Shown here one piece after another: positions 34,957-50,570 of a DNA stretch of 64,000 nt. A program made the position numbers and the translations under genes. Source of the DNA: Euschistus heros (lineage: Eukaryota; Arthropoda; Insecta; Hemiptera; Pentatomidae); NCBI GenBank assembly GCA_003667255.2, contig RCWM02000103.1, positions 1,574,501 to 1,638,500 of the forward strand, given 5' to 3'. The notes beneath the pieces are model-generated. The model saw nothing but the letters and a program-made list of their open reading frames with translations, made no database searches and had not been told where the DNA came from. Position 1 is the stretch's first letter; the number at the start of each line of letters is the position of its first letter.

Positions 34957-35146
34957 GGGGTCACATTAGTAAGGTGGGGTAAAATTAGTACACAATTATT
35001 TCTGTGGTGATTTCCTTCTGGCAGGTTGTTGTGACGACTTTTACCAAATGAGATCGCATGAATGAGTCGTTTCGCAGGCTCTCATTTGGTAAAAGTCGAC
35101 ACAACAATTGTGTACCAATTTCACCCCACCGTACTAATGTGACCCC
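34957..35146. mobile_element. 190-bp palindromic MITE
   Basis: GGGGTCACATTAGTAAGGTG at the left is mirrored by CACCGTACTAATGTGACCCC at the right. The arms also share GTACACAATT and a CGACTTTTACCAAATGAGA / TCTCATTTGGTAAAAGTCG pair close to the centre. Nearly the whole length folds back with a loop of about 30 bases. No coding potential. Confidence 0.85.
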
Positions 35147-35907
35147 ATTTTACGGTATTTAATAAAGACATAAAAGGTGTTAATAAAATGTTCATTAAGT
35201 GATTATTATTTGGAGATTACATCCTTGAAGAATTACACAATACTTCAAACATGCTTGCTTGCAAAAAGACTTGGAACATCTTTTAATATTTTTGTCCTAA
35301 TACGGCATATACAGACAAGAATAATAATAGAACACGTTAAAAAAACGTTGGCACGCCAAAATATAAGTTTTTCATTTAAATTGTGTTTATTCAACCTTGA
35401 CTGCACCCCTGACAAATTCATCTCCTTAGTAAGAATAATAATAATTTTATAAAATAATCATTTAACGTGTTAATTGTAAGACATATATACAGAAGTGAAT
35501 CATAAAGTTTAGTTTAAGAGAAATTTATTGAAATTTTGATAAGGTTACTTTTTCTGAAAATACATTGATTTGACCGTAATCGTATTTGGCAATCTTAATT
35601 GGATGATTATTATTGATTAATGCAAAAGAATAATTTATTTAGTTCGAAAATTTAATAACAGTTGAGTTGGTTTTTGTTTTGAAATTTAAATGTCTTTCAT
35701 ACCATAGAAATGGTATGTTAATTTTAAAAGATTTTAGTTTATTTTTGTTGAAACTTAAATTATAACTTTTTTTACTGCTTTTTTTATAATCATGTAATTA
35801 TTTTTTCAATACTAAGATTATTAACAAGCTTTTAGATTAATATTTTTACAATAAGATTATTAATTTTTTTATCGTACCAATCCAGACTTTTCGTAACCTG
35901 TTGACAA

Positions 35908-35947
35908 TTTTTTTCTAATCCCGGATGTACCGGGATTAGAAAAAAAA
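35908..35947. repeat. Perfect hairpin, 17-bp stem, 5-base loop
   Basis: T7-CTAATCCCGG, loop ATGTA, CCGGGATTAG-A7. Every stem position pairs. The GC core next to a T-run is terminator-like in shape, but in an animal genome it is more likely a transposon end or chance. Confidence 0.8.
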
Positions 35948-36512
35948 GGGCCGGAACCGAATTCTCTAATTGAGCAGTCATTAATTTGTTGTGTGTGTGT
36001 GTGTGTGTTATTGAAACCGATGACTGCTCTCTATTCCTTGCTATCATCAACTTTTTTTTTAATTGGCTTGTATTACGCCCACATACTTCTCAGCATTCAT
36101 AGTCGCTCAATCTATATTGCTAGATCACCAATCACATGGACAGGCATTTTTTGTTCCGTCGAACATATGTTTACTTGTCTGATAACTCAAAACAATTTTA
36201 AAATTTTAATAACTTGAGAATAGAGATATTTCCATTCAATGAATGATTGTGGCCAAGATATTTCTGATAAGATTATTCTCTGAAAATAAATCTGAATTGC
36301 TCCATTTAAATATAAAGCAGTTTTGCTATGTTGTGCACTATATCTAAACCTTTAAACTCTTAGATATATAATTTCATACGTTGTAGAAACAATAATACTA
36401 TTAGATATGATTTAGTTAAAACTTAGTAACAAGAGGTCAGAGACGGACAATATCATCAATATGTGTGTCATGTATACATACATATACATGTATACAAACA
36501 CATATGTATACA

Positions 36513-39189
<2,677 letters not shown>

Positions 39190-39620
39190 TTCATCAAGAT
39201 TAGTCAAAGGCTCTTTTTATGTCCAAGCTTGCCACGAGCAAGTGTATTTTTTGGTCTAATGCCATAATGATTTGTTCTGTTAGAGTATGCAGAACGTCAT
39301 CTGTTCCTGATTATCTGGTCAATAAAAAGTGTATCAATCTATTTTTAACAGTTCATTCCAAATGTTTTCCCAACCTAGGTAAGATACTTAATGTTTTTAA
39401 TGAGCCTGGTTTATTTCGATGAGTTAGTTCTAACTTAGCTGTTAGTTTTCAAACTTCTGTGAATCCTCTTTTCCTACAGGAAATTTTATATATTCTAAAA
39501 CAAAACAAAAACAAGAGAATATTTCGGTTAGTTTGTGTGTTATGATAGGAGAAATTTTATCCGCACCAGTTGCCTGTTGCCCTTCGAGGGATTCACATGT
39601 CGTGCGTTCCCTTGATCTGT
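39190..39620 (-). pseudogene. Reverse transcriptase fragment, CR1-like
   Basis: The minus-strand frame reads 'QATGADKISPIITHKLTEIF' (the T-G-x-D-x-I-S motif preceding the reverse transcriptase). After a decayed stretch it reads 'LGWENIWNELLKIDT' and 'NHYGIRPKNTLA', a likely form of the 'QYGFRP..ST..A' motif. Stops intervene and the catalytic parts are absent. The assignment is tentative. Confidence 0.45.
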
Positions 39621-40707
39621 GCGAATAGAAACAGTGTCGATTAAATTTTCAAGTTTAGCTTTTTCAGACAAAAAAAAAAAAAAAAAAAAAAATGTTTTTC
39701 GTTTTTACTAATCTTTAATTCAATAGTTATTCTACTATAGCAGAAAATCTCAAAGTGCTCCAGCGCCGCGGAAAATATGGATATACCTACATAAAATACA
39801 TCAACCGCAAACTAACCTTCAAAAAGATAACGAGGTGAGAGCTTTAAATATAATATTGATGTAGCGAATAACTAGGATACTTTTAAAAAGGAGATATACG
39901 ATTTTTCTAAATATAGCACCAAAAAAAAAACGAACCAATATCCTTCTGTAATTCATAGTTAAAAGAGATAGTTAAAATCCTGAAATAAAAAGTCAAAGAA
40001 ATTGACATTAAATATCAAGAAAATTGAACAATATTTTACACATAAAGATTTCACTTTCATAAAAAAATACTTTAAAGAAAGAAACATCGGCTTCCACTCG
40101 TACACTCCGAAAAACGTGATAAAACTTTAATAAACGTTTTATTAAAAGGTATGCGCCAGGAAATATCAATAGAAAATATCTCAGCCGACTTAGGAAGTCA
40201 AGGATTACAGACTTTTAAATATACAAAATAGAGAAAAAAAAACAACAGAAAATGGACAGGTTAAACTACCTTTATTAGTTGTAATACTTGAAAATAAAGA
40301 GCAATTAGCAAAATTGAACTCGATTCAACATTGCTGTAATGTGGTGATAACATAAAAAGGGGCCCCTGTTATTACGCCCAAATGATACTGTTTTTCATAT
40401 CTGCCAGGATCTTAAGATTTTTGGCGGCCGATAATAGTTTTTGACCTTAAAGATACTAATTTGAAATATTTCAGGATTTAACGGTTTTTAAGTTATCAGA
40501 AGGATATTCCGTCATTGTTGTTCATTTAATTTTTTTACTTAAGGATACTACTCCACCATTGTTAACGCATTTAACGGGAAGTTGGAGGTAGCTCTCTGAA
40601 AATCATTCGTCAAAAGATTGCCCAAATGTACTCATCGATAGTTTCATTCCCAAATGTAGCAATCAAAAAACTGAAGAACACTTCGCAAACTCGTCTCAAT
40701 ACACAAA

Positions 40708-41900
40708 CATGGTGTCTACCAATTTCAGCTATCAAAATTCCCGACATATTCCCGACTTTTTCAAGAATTTTTCTAGAAATTCCCGACTTTTTCAAAACTT
40801 TTTTAGAAATTATAGCCAATCGATATTTTAATGGTGTTTCAATAATAATCTAAACAAATCAATCTATGCATACTTCACATATCCATAAAAATAAATTTTT
40901 AATCAGAAAAATAGTTTCGGGGTTAGATTTAAAAAAGTAGAGAAAACCGTGTTTTCGCGGAGTAGTGCGTTGTCCCCTACAGCTTTAAAACTATTGATTT
41001 GGGGGGAAAAAAATTCATAGGATCAATTTTTTTCAAAATGTACTACAAATAACGGATTCCGAGTTATTTGATCAAACAGCTGTGAACTTACGATTTTCAA
41101 CCCTTTCCCCCTCTCCCCCTTGCGATAACCTGAGATATACGATGTATATGATGTTTGTTTAAGCATTATAGTATGTAGGTATATAAAACAATGTTCGATG
41201 ATGACGTAATTCCCGATTATGCTAAATGTTTCTTTTTCATCCATCAATTATTTAACAATAGCAAAAGTAAATAAATTTTGATTTATAAATAAACCATAAA
41301 AAGACAGAAAAGTATTTTCCCCCAGAACCCACTTTTATTTCGTTTTACGTCACTTTATGCTGCTATGGCTAATCGGACGATGCTACCCTATCCAGGTATA
41401 ATTAGGATAGGGATCTTTAACGAGTACCTGACATCGCACAGGCCGGGACCCCCATTTTTGACGGCATAGCTGAGGTTTTTTTGTAATCCGCCGTATTTGA
41501 GAGAACCGCTGGGCCCACAGGTACCATTCTGGTCTCAAATGATGTATTTCAGGAGATATTTCACAAAATAAGTGACCATATCGAAAAAACATCAATTTTT
41601 GTGGGAAAAATGGCTTCTTTTAGAAGACAATATCCCTGTATCTTGGGAACCAATTGCTATATAGAGCTCACCCTGATCTCAAATTGTAGTAAAATTAGTT
41701 TACTATAAAGTATGTGGAGTAACTATACCAATGACATATAACTTAACTGACATACTCAGCAAAAACTGAAAAAAGTCTGAAAATTATAGCATTAACGACT
41801 TTTTCCCGACTTTCGCAAATTTTCAGTAAATTCCCGACTTATTCCCGAATTTTTCCCGACCACACGGAATTCCCGAAATTCCCGACTAGTAGACACCCTG
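40708..41900. mobile_element. hAT-like non-autonomous element
   Basis: The ends are inverted: CATGGTGTCTAC at 40708 and GTAGACACCCTG ending at 41900, close to the CAGGGTGTC-type ends common in hAT elements. Subterminal repeats of the AATTCCCGAC motif occur in both ends: three near 40736-40790 and several inverted near 41800-41890. Flanks share ACACAA (40701 and 41901), but an exact 8-bp duplication is not seen. No transposase frame is present. Confidence 0.65.
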
Positions 41901-41939
41901 ACACAATATCGTAGATATTATGAAACAAAAACTAATAAG

Positions 41940-41941
<2 letters not shown>

Positions 41942-41987
<46 letters not shown>
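41942..41987. repeat. Poly-A run
   Basis: About 46 A residues directly downstream of the hAT-like element. The lysine-only frame is its product. Confidence 0.9.
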
Positions 41988-41989
<2 letters not shown>

Positions 41990-42582
41990 GCCTTAAAAAC
42001 AATACCAAAAAATACAAGCCAACAGACCAAGCATTCCCGACTCTACCAACCCCAGAACCTCAGTGGCCTCAATATTTTTATTTTATTGATTCATGCATAT
42101 TTTAGGTATTTAATTGCATATTTTACCTTATAGATTTGTATATATATGTGCATATTTTCTAATGTTTTATTGCATATAACATACAACCCTAGTTATCACT
42201 AACCTTTTACTCCTAAAAAAAAAATATTAGGTTTCCAACTAAGTATTAATCCAATAATTAACATCCTGCATGATATTGACCTTAACATTATTTAACTAAA
42301 CCAGTAGATCAAACAGTCTATACCTCAACATTCGTCGTAATTATTCAGTTAGAAGTACTTCGAATGACGAGTATCTATCTCTGGTTATTTCAAATTCCTT
42401 ATTGAAAAGCTTAGAAATAGTTGTGTTAGTAAAATAATTAAAAATCATTAATTTACTCATTTTAATTACATAGTGTAGTCAGTATTTGATAGCAGTGTTG
42501 GTACTTAAGTTGCATAAAAATGGCAGCTATTATCATTTACAGTGATTCGTTCTTCTCAGAATGTTAACTCGCGGACTCGTGT

Positions 42583-42900
42583 TTAAGTTTTCACAATTAA
42601 TACATTTGAAATGTTCTGAGGTGAAGTCACTTGAGGGATTACTTTTTCCGCATCTTGAACATGGGTATTCTCCCCTCCTGTCTTAGGAGTTTTGTTAAAA
42701 CTTAAAGCATTCACTGTGCCTTTTCTGAGGACTTTTGGGTATTCCAAGCGGGTAGGGTTGTACGGAAGATGTCCCCTGGTCGGCGCATCTACCTGTACAA
42801 TGATATGCCTTGATTTTGACAAGGAGTTAGAATTAAAGCTGGATGAACTTGCTTTCTATTTATTTCCACATCTCAGGCCACTATATTGGATACGGTAATT
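42583..42900 (-). other. Possible transposon-derived zinc-knuckle fragment
   Basis: One minus-strand frame reads 'GGEYPCSRCGKSNPSSDF' then 'FKCINCE', a C-x2-C plus C-x2-C arrangement like a nucleic-acid-binding knuckle; the 79-codon minus frame next to it is open but different. It may be part of a LINE first ORF. No family can be assigned. Confidence 0.25.
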
Positions 42901-43679
42901 AAAAATTCAATGTCTTTTATAATAACCCATGTTGTATTTTTTTTTTAATTCTTTAAAATATTTTTTAGCAAAAAAAGTTAGTTTTAATTCATACACACAT
43001 ACACACACACATTTTAATTACGAATGATTGTCCCATGCGCAATTCTGAAATGTTGAAACAATCTGAGATGTTTCCAGTTAATTAATTTAATAACCTTTAC
43101 CATTGTAATTCTATGTATACACAAATATACAAAGAAGTTTTACACATCCCTGTCCATATGAAACAAAAGTATGCTACAAATATAGATAAGATACTTTATG
43201 ATTTATAAAATGTCAAATAAAAAGTAAAACTTTAGCACAAACAACAAGAATAAAAAATACACCCACAATAATAATCCTTAATGAATTCATTTTTATATAA
43301 AAATATATCAAAAGGATATTTATTTAAATAATTTCGGATATCTTTTCAATAACTTGGTGTTAAAAGCAACCTCTGATTTATCTAGAAAAGCTTTATTTGA
43401 AGTATACTAAACTCTTAGCTCATTAATAATAATAAAGTTACTGTATATTTATCAATATTTATTTTCAGTTACTAGTTGTTTTAGCGTGCATTGTTAATTT
43501 CATTACGCTTTCTACAACATCCATCTTATAGTTATTGTCAAATTTCAGTTAAAATTAAATTTTATTTTGATATTATGGTGTGGGAAAAGGCTGTAATATA
43601 CACATTAAAACTATACATACATGACAGCTTATGATAAATAAAAGAAAAATATATATTTTAATGGATATGAAGTTCCATT

Positions 43680-44110
43680 AAATAGCACACTAAAGGTACT
43701 AGTAGCCGATAGTCCAGTCAAGGAGTGCTGAAATGAGGGGACGAGTCCATGAAATATGCGATTATTAGGAGTAATTAGAAGATAAACATACTTAAAGTCC
43801 CCGCCCCTGGGGGGGGGAGGGGGGTAAGCTAACAGTGGGGGGGAGGGAAGAATGTCCCATTTTTGGGTTTTCCGATTATATCTCGGAAAATGGTTTTCCG
43901 AAACCAAAACAGGTTTTTCTAGAAGGACTCTAGAAAAATATGTTCCATTAAAAATTTAATGAAATTTAATTAAAAATAATTAAAGCTAATTAAATTTCCT
44001 ATAAAATTTTTTATATACATATTTTCCGAAATTCCAACGGTTTTCGAGATACACGTTACTGACATTTTCTTCTAATGCTTTCCACAATCGTTTCTCAGAA
44101 ACGATGTCTG
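43680..44110 (-). repeat. Dispersed repeat family C, copy 1
   Basis: Shares phrases in opposite or same sense with 49880-50570: CAATCGTTTCTCAG, 'ATATCTCGGAAAATGGTTTT' style blocks, and a C/G-run segment. It contains two long G-runs (43810-43850). The relation is clear but the ends are not. Confidence 0.5.
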
Positions 44111-44118
44111 AATCAAAG

Positions 44119-44151
<33 letters not shown>

Positions 44152-44280
44152 GTTAAGAAAAGTAGAAATGTCATGCAATGAAAATCAAAATACAGAATAT
44201 ATGGTATGATTAAATTTAAATAACAATAGTACAAAAACAAAGAAGTTAGAGTAATTAAAAAAAGAAACTTGGTAACCATT

Positions 44281-47216
44281 ATTAATCCGAAAAATGAAAA
44301 AAAAAAAAAATGAATTTATTAATAATTACAATATTTATAATAGTAGTAGTTATATCTATAGCGATGTCTTAGCTCAATGTCTTGGATGTAAAGCTTGTGT
44401 CGTTGCCTGGAGGGTACTCGTACAAGCTGTGTAGAGATGGAACATAAACACAAATATATCTCTATACTCGTATAGAACCAATGCAATTTTTTTTACTTCT
44501 TGAGAGCGCCCAAAAGAAAGAAAACTCGACACTTTGTTGTTGAAAGAGACAGATATTTTCACTGTATAATCATTTCTTATAAGAGTAAACGAAAAACATA
44601 CAAATTGTATTTTTTTTATAACGAAATAAAACATGTATTTCATACACATCAAATAACGAGTGTTTCGTGTTAGCTTAAAACAATGCTTTTTTTACTAAAT
44701 ATAACTGGATTAGGTAACGAAGGGTGCTCCATTTCCACATGCCTGACATTCCAATTTATTTGAGCTACATGTGTGGGTAGAAGAAATTAAGAAAAATAGA
44801 TAAAAATCCAATCGTTATATAATAAATAATGTATTTAATTCAGGCCTTAGCAGTTAATAGAAATTAGAATATTGCTATGTACGATCTAGTAAAAACGTTT
44901 CTTATTACTACAACGCTCTATCTGCGAGGTGTGCACTATCCGTAGTCAAAACAAAAACAAATATCTGATGTTACCAGACCATGAATTTTAAACACATCTT
45001 CAGGATTATATCTGAGGTAGAGCATAATCGTTTCCTCCAAAAAATAGTAAATTCAGCCTTCAAACTTAATGACTGCTGGAACAGGATGTTTCAAGACTCA
45101 TTGGATTTAGCAATTCCCTATATTTTAAACGACTTATCAGTGATATCATTGTCTTTGACAGTACTTTCATGCCTAAAAAATTCTACCCGATTCTGTCAAC
45201 TGGTTGCTGTGAAATAAAATATTTTATAAGATATTAAATTTTTTAATTAATTGATAAGATATTAAAATCCATCAATTTAGCAGCTCTGGCTACATTCGGT
45301 GAGAGGAATTCGAATCTCCCGGTTCAAATTTTAGCCACCCAATTTTAATAAATAAATATATTGCAACTAAGTCTAAACAAAAAGTTGAAAGATGTGGGTA
45401 TTTCTGAATTTAACATAATTTTCTTAGAGCCTTGGACTATGTTGAAAACTATATAAATTATAAAATTAAGTATACAAAGCTATTTAAAAAATTTAAACAA
45501 TATTTATTTGAAATTTCAGCCATACCAGCATTGAATAATTTCTTAACTGCCTAAATTACTTATAATTAAAAGAATGAAATAGCATAAAATATGATGTTTG
45601 AAAACAACTTATAAGTTAAGAGGGGAATACGTACAATATCAATAATATACTATATAAATGTTTTAAAATCACTTTGATGGGGATGAAACAAAAACCTTGA
45701 GGCGCATCGAAGAGCATTATGAAACATGAATAATATCAAAGTGTTTTTAGTATTTTTAAAATAACTTTGATCTTACATACTAAGGTAGGGGAACCGGATA
45801 CATCTAGTAAAGAAAAAAAATATATAAACCAGCAGGAATTAAAAGTGTTCCTAGAAAACTAATAAAGTTGTATATAGAAGTTGGAATTTCGTAAATAAAT
45901 ATGCCAGAATAGGAATCTGGGAAAAAAAATACCGGATGGAATGAAGAGAAATTATGCAGCTTAAATTTCAAAAAAGATTACGTTTCTATATACCGCCTAC
46001 TTCTGGATATTTTTATTCAACTATGAAATGATATTACTAATAAGTCAATCTCGACACAAGATTGATTTTTGAAACACATATTGAAGACTAAATTGAAAGT
46101 CTTTGTTTTATCTAGAGTCTGTTTACAACAAAGTTTCTCAGATACCGAAGATCCTCAGATTGCGTACCAGAAGTTCAGTAATTCTAATCAACAAGTAAAT
46201 ATCTGTCCTTATACCCATCGCTCTTATTGATGATAGATTATAAATTGACTCAAATACAACACTAACTAAACACGGCCTAGATTAGGGCCTGGCTGATCGG
46301 GTTCGGATTTAAGGGGAAGTATGTTCAATTAACCTTTTTATTGAAGCGTTCCCTTAAACTATTCTTCCTATACTATTCCCGAGCATCGGTATAAAAAAAA
46401 ACTCAACAAATGAGGCAGCTTAGCAGAGACCGAGAGCCATGGATGCGTGGTATAGATGCTCCTCCACGCTAAAAATGGCAAAAGAGGAAGACAACGAAAA
46501 AGAAAACTTTATTGTTCCTTTTGGTATCCATAAGAAATTAAATAAAAGAGGGTATATATTGAAAAATATCAAATAGTATCGAAACTTATATGGGAAGACT
46601 GTGTTAAGTCTGACCTAATAGATTTGAATAATTATGGAGTTCAGTGGAAGATGATAAGAGGGATGAGATTGGTGCTCTTATCAGCTCTCTATCTCTGAAG
46701 TTAGGACTTATTATTGTATTGTTTTTAATTGTGAACATACGGACAGTAACCAAAAAACCGCAAGCGTAGCTAAAGCTAAGGATATAATAAGTTACAAAAC
46801 AAGTTTTTAATTTTGTAGTTATTTCTATTATATGAATGATGACAAGCAGATTCAGAAGTATAATTATCTTTTATTTACAGTATCAGATTTGGCTTGCTTG
46901 GATCGATTAAAATTATAAACTAAATAATAACTTTACTCGAAACAATTCTATATTCATTTTGATAGATACCACAAGATGATTTATAAAACATATTGTACTA
47001 AAAAATAACTGATAAAAACTGAGAACACCAAATGAGGAGGGTGGCATTACCGAACTTCACCATTCAGTCCATTAATAAATTATATATTTATGTATACAAC
47101 TTTAATTGTTTATAAAAAACAACAAAAATAAAATGAAGTTTGAAAAATCTTCATTGTTGATTTTAACAAATTTCCTTTATTGTAAATCCATTATATTTAA
47201 ATACGTTAGTGCTTTT

Positions 47217-47218
<2 letters not shown>
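44281..47218. other. AT-rich intergenic, no gene seen
   Basis: No recognised gene. A 78-codon plus frame at 44981-45217 has ordinary composition but no motif. A segment at 45285-45345 looks faintly tRNA-like (GGTTCAAATTTT), but no acceptor stem can be drawn. Confidence 0.35.
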
Positions 47219-47258
<40 letters not shown>

Positions 47259-47819
47259 TCAGAGCAAGTTGATTAAACCATTCAAATTGAAATCTTTCAG
47301 TCGAAATGAATTTAAGTGAATCCTAAAAATTTAATTTAGCGTAATATCAAAGCCGTTTGACAAATACAGGACAAGAATTCAAACATAGCCAATTATTTTA
47401 TGAAAACCAATTGTAGCTATATCCTTATCATTATCAGGCAAACGAAGTCCGGGAGTCATAATCATAATAGTATATTGTTACTATAGTAGACCTGCAAAAA
47501 AATCTAAATAAAATTTTGACCCGTCAAAGCGAAAGTTAGCAACCAAGTAAATTTTATTAAATTTATGAAATGGGCAGAATTTAAATTTTATGTCCGATTA
47601 AGGTTATTAAAAATTAAAAAAAAAAAACTTAACATTGGTTTGTTGTATTTTTATTTTTAAGAGACTAGCAAGAACTTGATGATTATTGATAAGATATTTT
47701 ATAAATTGGTACCTATGGTTTTCATAACTGTCATTAATTACGGCACACGAGGGAAAAATAATATATAAAATCTACAAATAGAAGGAGAATATAATATGAA
47801 TCTGTCCAAGAAGGAATAA

Positions 47820-47995
47820 TATGAGTCGAGAAGTGGTTCTGTGCTGTTAGGACCGGTTGCCCAAGTGCGTGGGTTAGTGCGTAGGAAGGAAGGACCTTAC
47901 CTAGAGTCCGTCATCTGGGCGACCGTCCATACCGTCCGTCACCTGCGGCGGCACTGAGTCCCATCCCCATCATCCCCACTTCCCCCCCACCTCAC
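47820..47995. other. GC-rich island of unknown nature
   Basis: This island of about 175 bp has many CpG sites (for example CACCTGCGGCGGCACTGAG) and ends in a C-run. It contrasts sharply with the flanks. It could be a promoter or first exon, or a fragment of a repeat. No splice sites or frame were convincing. Confidence 0.35.
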
Positions 47996-48203
47996 AACTT
48001 CAAAAAGTGAAAAGTAACATAACGAAATAAATTAATTTAACGTTTATTATACCGTGTAATATTCAATTATATCATATTTTACTTATTGATTAAAAATAAA
48101 GTATAAAAAATACATGAACAGTTAAAAAAAAAATAAAATAAATGAAGAAATCTACAAATTTAAAGTAACGAATAAGGATAAATTTTTTTAAGATTTTGAG
48201 ACC

Positions 48204-48359
48204 CAACATTCCACTGATCCCTGTTGAACAGATCCGCTATCTAGGACTTCAACTGGACAAAAGTTTAACTTGGAATCCTCATACAAGACTAAAACGACAG
48301 GAAACTGCTCGTCGTTTTCGACTTCTTCAACATTTACTGGACAAACGTTCAAAACTCCC

Positions 48360-48444
<85 letters not shown>

Positions 48445-49018
48445 TATTAATAACCAATGTTCAAGTATAAACACACAAAAGAATTTATTATAAAAATTAT
48501 ATAAACAAAACCATTAAACCAAATTAAACCATTTTTCTACAAAAGACTCATTTACATGGCAGTTATCAGACCTATTTGGACTTACGGAGTTGAGCTTTGG
48601 GGCTCAACTAAACCTTCTAATTCTTCTCGTATCGAATCCTTACAATCCAAAATCCTTTAGAAAATCCTTAATGCTCCTTACTTCGTTACAAATAAACTTA
48701 TCCATTAAGATCTTAATGTCCCATATGTTGCTGATTTAGCCCAAACCAGATACCTATCCTTCCACAGTGAGCTCCATAACCACCCCAATCCACTGGTCTC
48801 CCAACTTGCTTCCTAATCCAATCCTGATAATCCTCCGAGGCGTCTGAAAAGAAGATGGCCTGGATAGAGACCTTTTAGTGTAGAATTTATTACAGTGCTA
48901 CTAGTGAGTAGTTCTTCACATGTTATTTACATTCCATTGTATTCACTTTCAACACATTTACTTGTTGCATATATTTTATACAGTTGTAAATTTCAATAAA
49001 TTTATTTAAAAAAAAAAA
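48204..49018 (+). mobile_element. 5'-truncated jockey-like LINE with 13-bp target duplications
   Basis: AGATTTTGAGACC occurs directly before (48191-48203) and directly after (49019-49031) the element. The 3' end is a poly-A of about 12 bases. The frame reads 'IPLIPVEQIRYLGLQLD' and 'KSLTWNPHTRLKRQET', then after a (TA)n interruption 'IRPIWTYGVELWGSTKPSN', the diagnostic jockey block, and 'RIESLQSKIL'. Stops occur afterwards. The clean duplications indicate a retrotransposition by target-primed reverse transcription that was 5'-truncated on arrival. Confidence 0.9.
48362..48440. repeat. (TA)n microsatellite inside the LINE
   Basis: Two (TA)n blocks separated by one CGA interruption (TATCGATA), followed by about 80 bp of AT-rich sequence that also lies within the LINE frame, between 'RSKLP' and 'FFYKRLIYMAV'. 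Confidence 0.95.
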
Positions 49019-49564
49019 AGATTTTGAGACCACAATCAGGAAAAAAATATTAAATTTTGTTGGATACATGATAAGACTAGATTGAATTTTTATTTCATCA
49101 AAACTCGTTTTGATAACTTTTGGAAATTTAAAGCTCCACTACCATATACCACGCAAGTAAAAGAAGATTTAATAAAGGTAAATACGAAAACAAAATAATT
49201 CCAAAATAGGAAAAAATTCAAATATAAAAAAAATATGGTAAAATAGAGGTTCTTGTAAACAAAAAGAAGAGAAAAAAGCATGCGCGTAAGAGAGTAAAAC
49301 GAGCAGCGCTGCATAGTGAAATGACGAAAGAATAAAAATCTGAAAAAAAAAACAATAATAATAATAAATGATGTGGTATTGTAGTCCTCGATAGGTCTGC
49401 TCTAAAAAAAAAATTATTAATTAAATCAAGTGATAGTGAATCAACATTGTATGTTTGCACCACAGATTTAAAAATAAAACAAATTCTAACACTAATGTTT
49501 TTAACTTTTCGATGGATTATTTTTGAAAAAATATGAGAAAATGAAAAGTTAAAAATAATAACAG

Positions 49565-49670
<106 letters not shown>

Positions 49671-49879
49671 GAAAAGTTATATTTTCATGATTCTTGTAAT
49701 CGATGTTCGGTAACCAGCTCATTTTATCGGTAAGCAAGAAAATACAATCCGCAGAGCAATATAAAGGCTCAGGGAGACCAATTCATATTTTCTCAGTTAA
49801 ATAAGGAAATCACCTCAGAAATGAACTAATGAAGCTGAATTTTAGCATATATCTTTGTTTTTGTCTTCTAAATAAGTGG

Positions 49880-50570
49880 TAAAAAGTCATCGATCTCAGT
49901 ACGTTAGCATAATTAGATATTCAAGGTCAAAGGTCACAAAAATCAGTTTTTTTCTTCAAATATCTCGATTTCTATCCATCGGCCGTCAATCAAGAAAGTT
50001 ACAAAACTTGTAGTTAATAATATTCTATATAATTTGGGTTCTATTCATATTTATCTTAGGATTAGCCGTTTTCGAGATATAGCGCGGAGAAGGAGAAGCG
50101 GGCACCGGTTCGGACATACATTTGCTTCTAGTGTCTTCTACAATCGTTTCTCAGTAATATTGTCAGAAACAAAGTTATAGAGCATTAAATTTACTTTAAG
50201 TTCATATGTACGTCTCTCGCACTTAAATCAAATTTTTGGCAAAAAGTGAGGTAAAAAAATTTTTCTGTATAATTATGTATAGAGTTGGACAAATATGTAT
50301 AGAAACAATTTTATAGGAAATTTAATTAGCTTTAATTTCGATCTGTAGATTATTTTTCTAGGGTTCACGGTTTTCAGGATATAATCGAAATGCCTGAACA
50401 TGGGACCTTCTCCCCTTCCCCCACCATAAACTGGGGTTTACTGTACCCACTGGGACCGGGACTTTTAGTATATTTTCCTTCTAACTATTCTTAACGAAGC
50501 TGTGAAGTCAAAAATAGTCGCATAATTCATGCACTCTACACCCCTCATCTCAGCACTCTCACTGGGGTCG
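49880..50570 (+). repeat. Dispersed repeat family C, copy 2
   Basis: Related to 43680-44110 (shared CAATCGTTTCTCAG and TTTTCCGAGATATA-like phrases, C-run segment near 50405). Leads directly into repeat family A at 50560. Confidence 0.5.

Noticed and set aside
35908..35947. Rho-independent terminator
   Set aside because: The shape fits, but the window is an animal genome where this signal has no such role.
44981..45217. 78-codon plus frame as a small gene
   Set aside because: No signal peptide, motif, splice context or repeat partner could be seen; it is short enough to be chance.
45285..45345. tRNA-like T-arm (GGTTCAAATTTT)
   Set aside because: No acceptor stem or D-arm could be paired.
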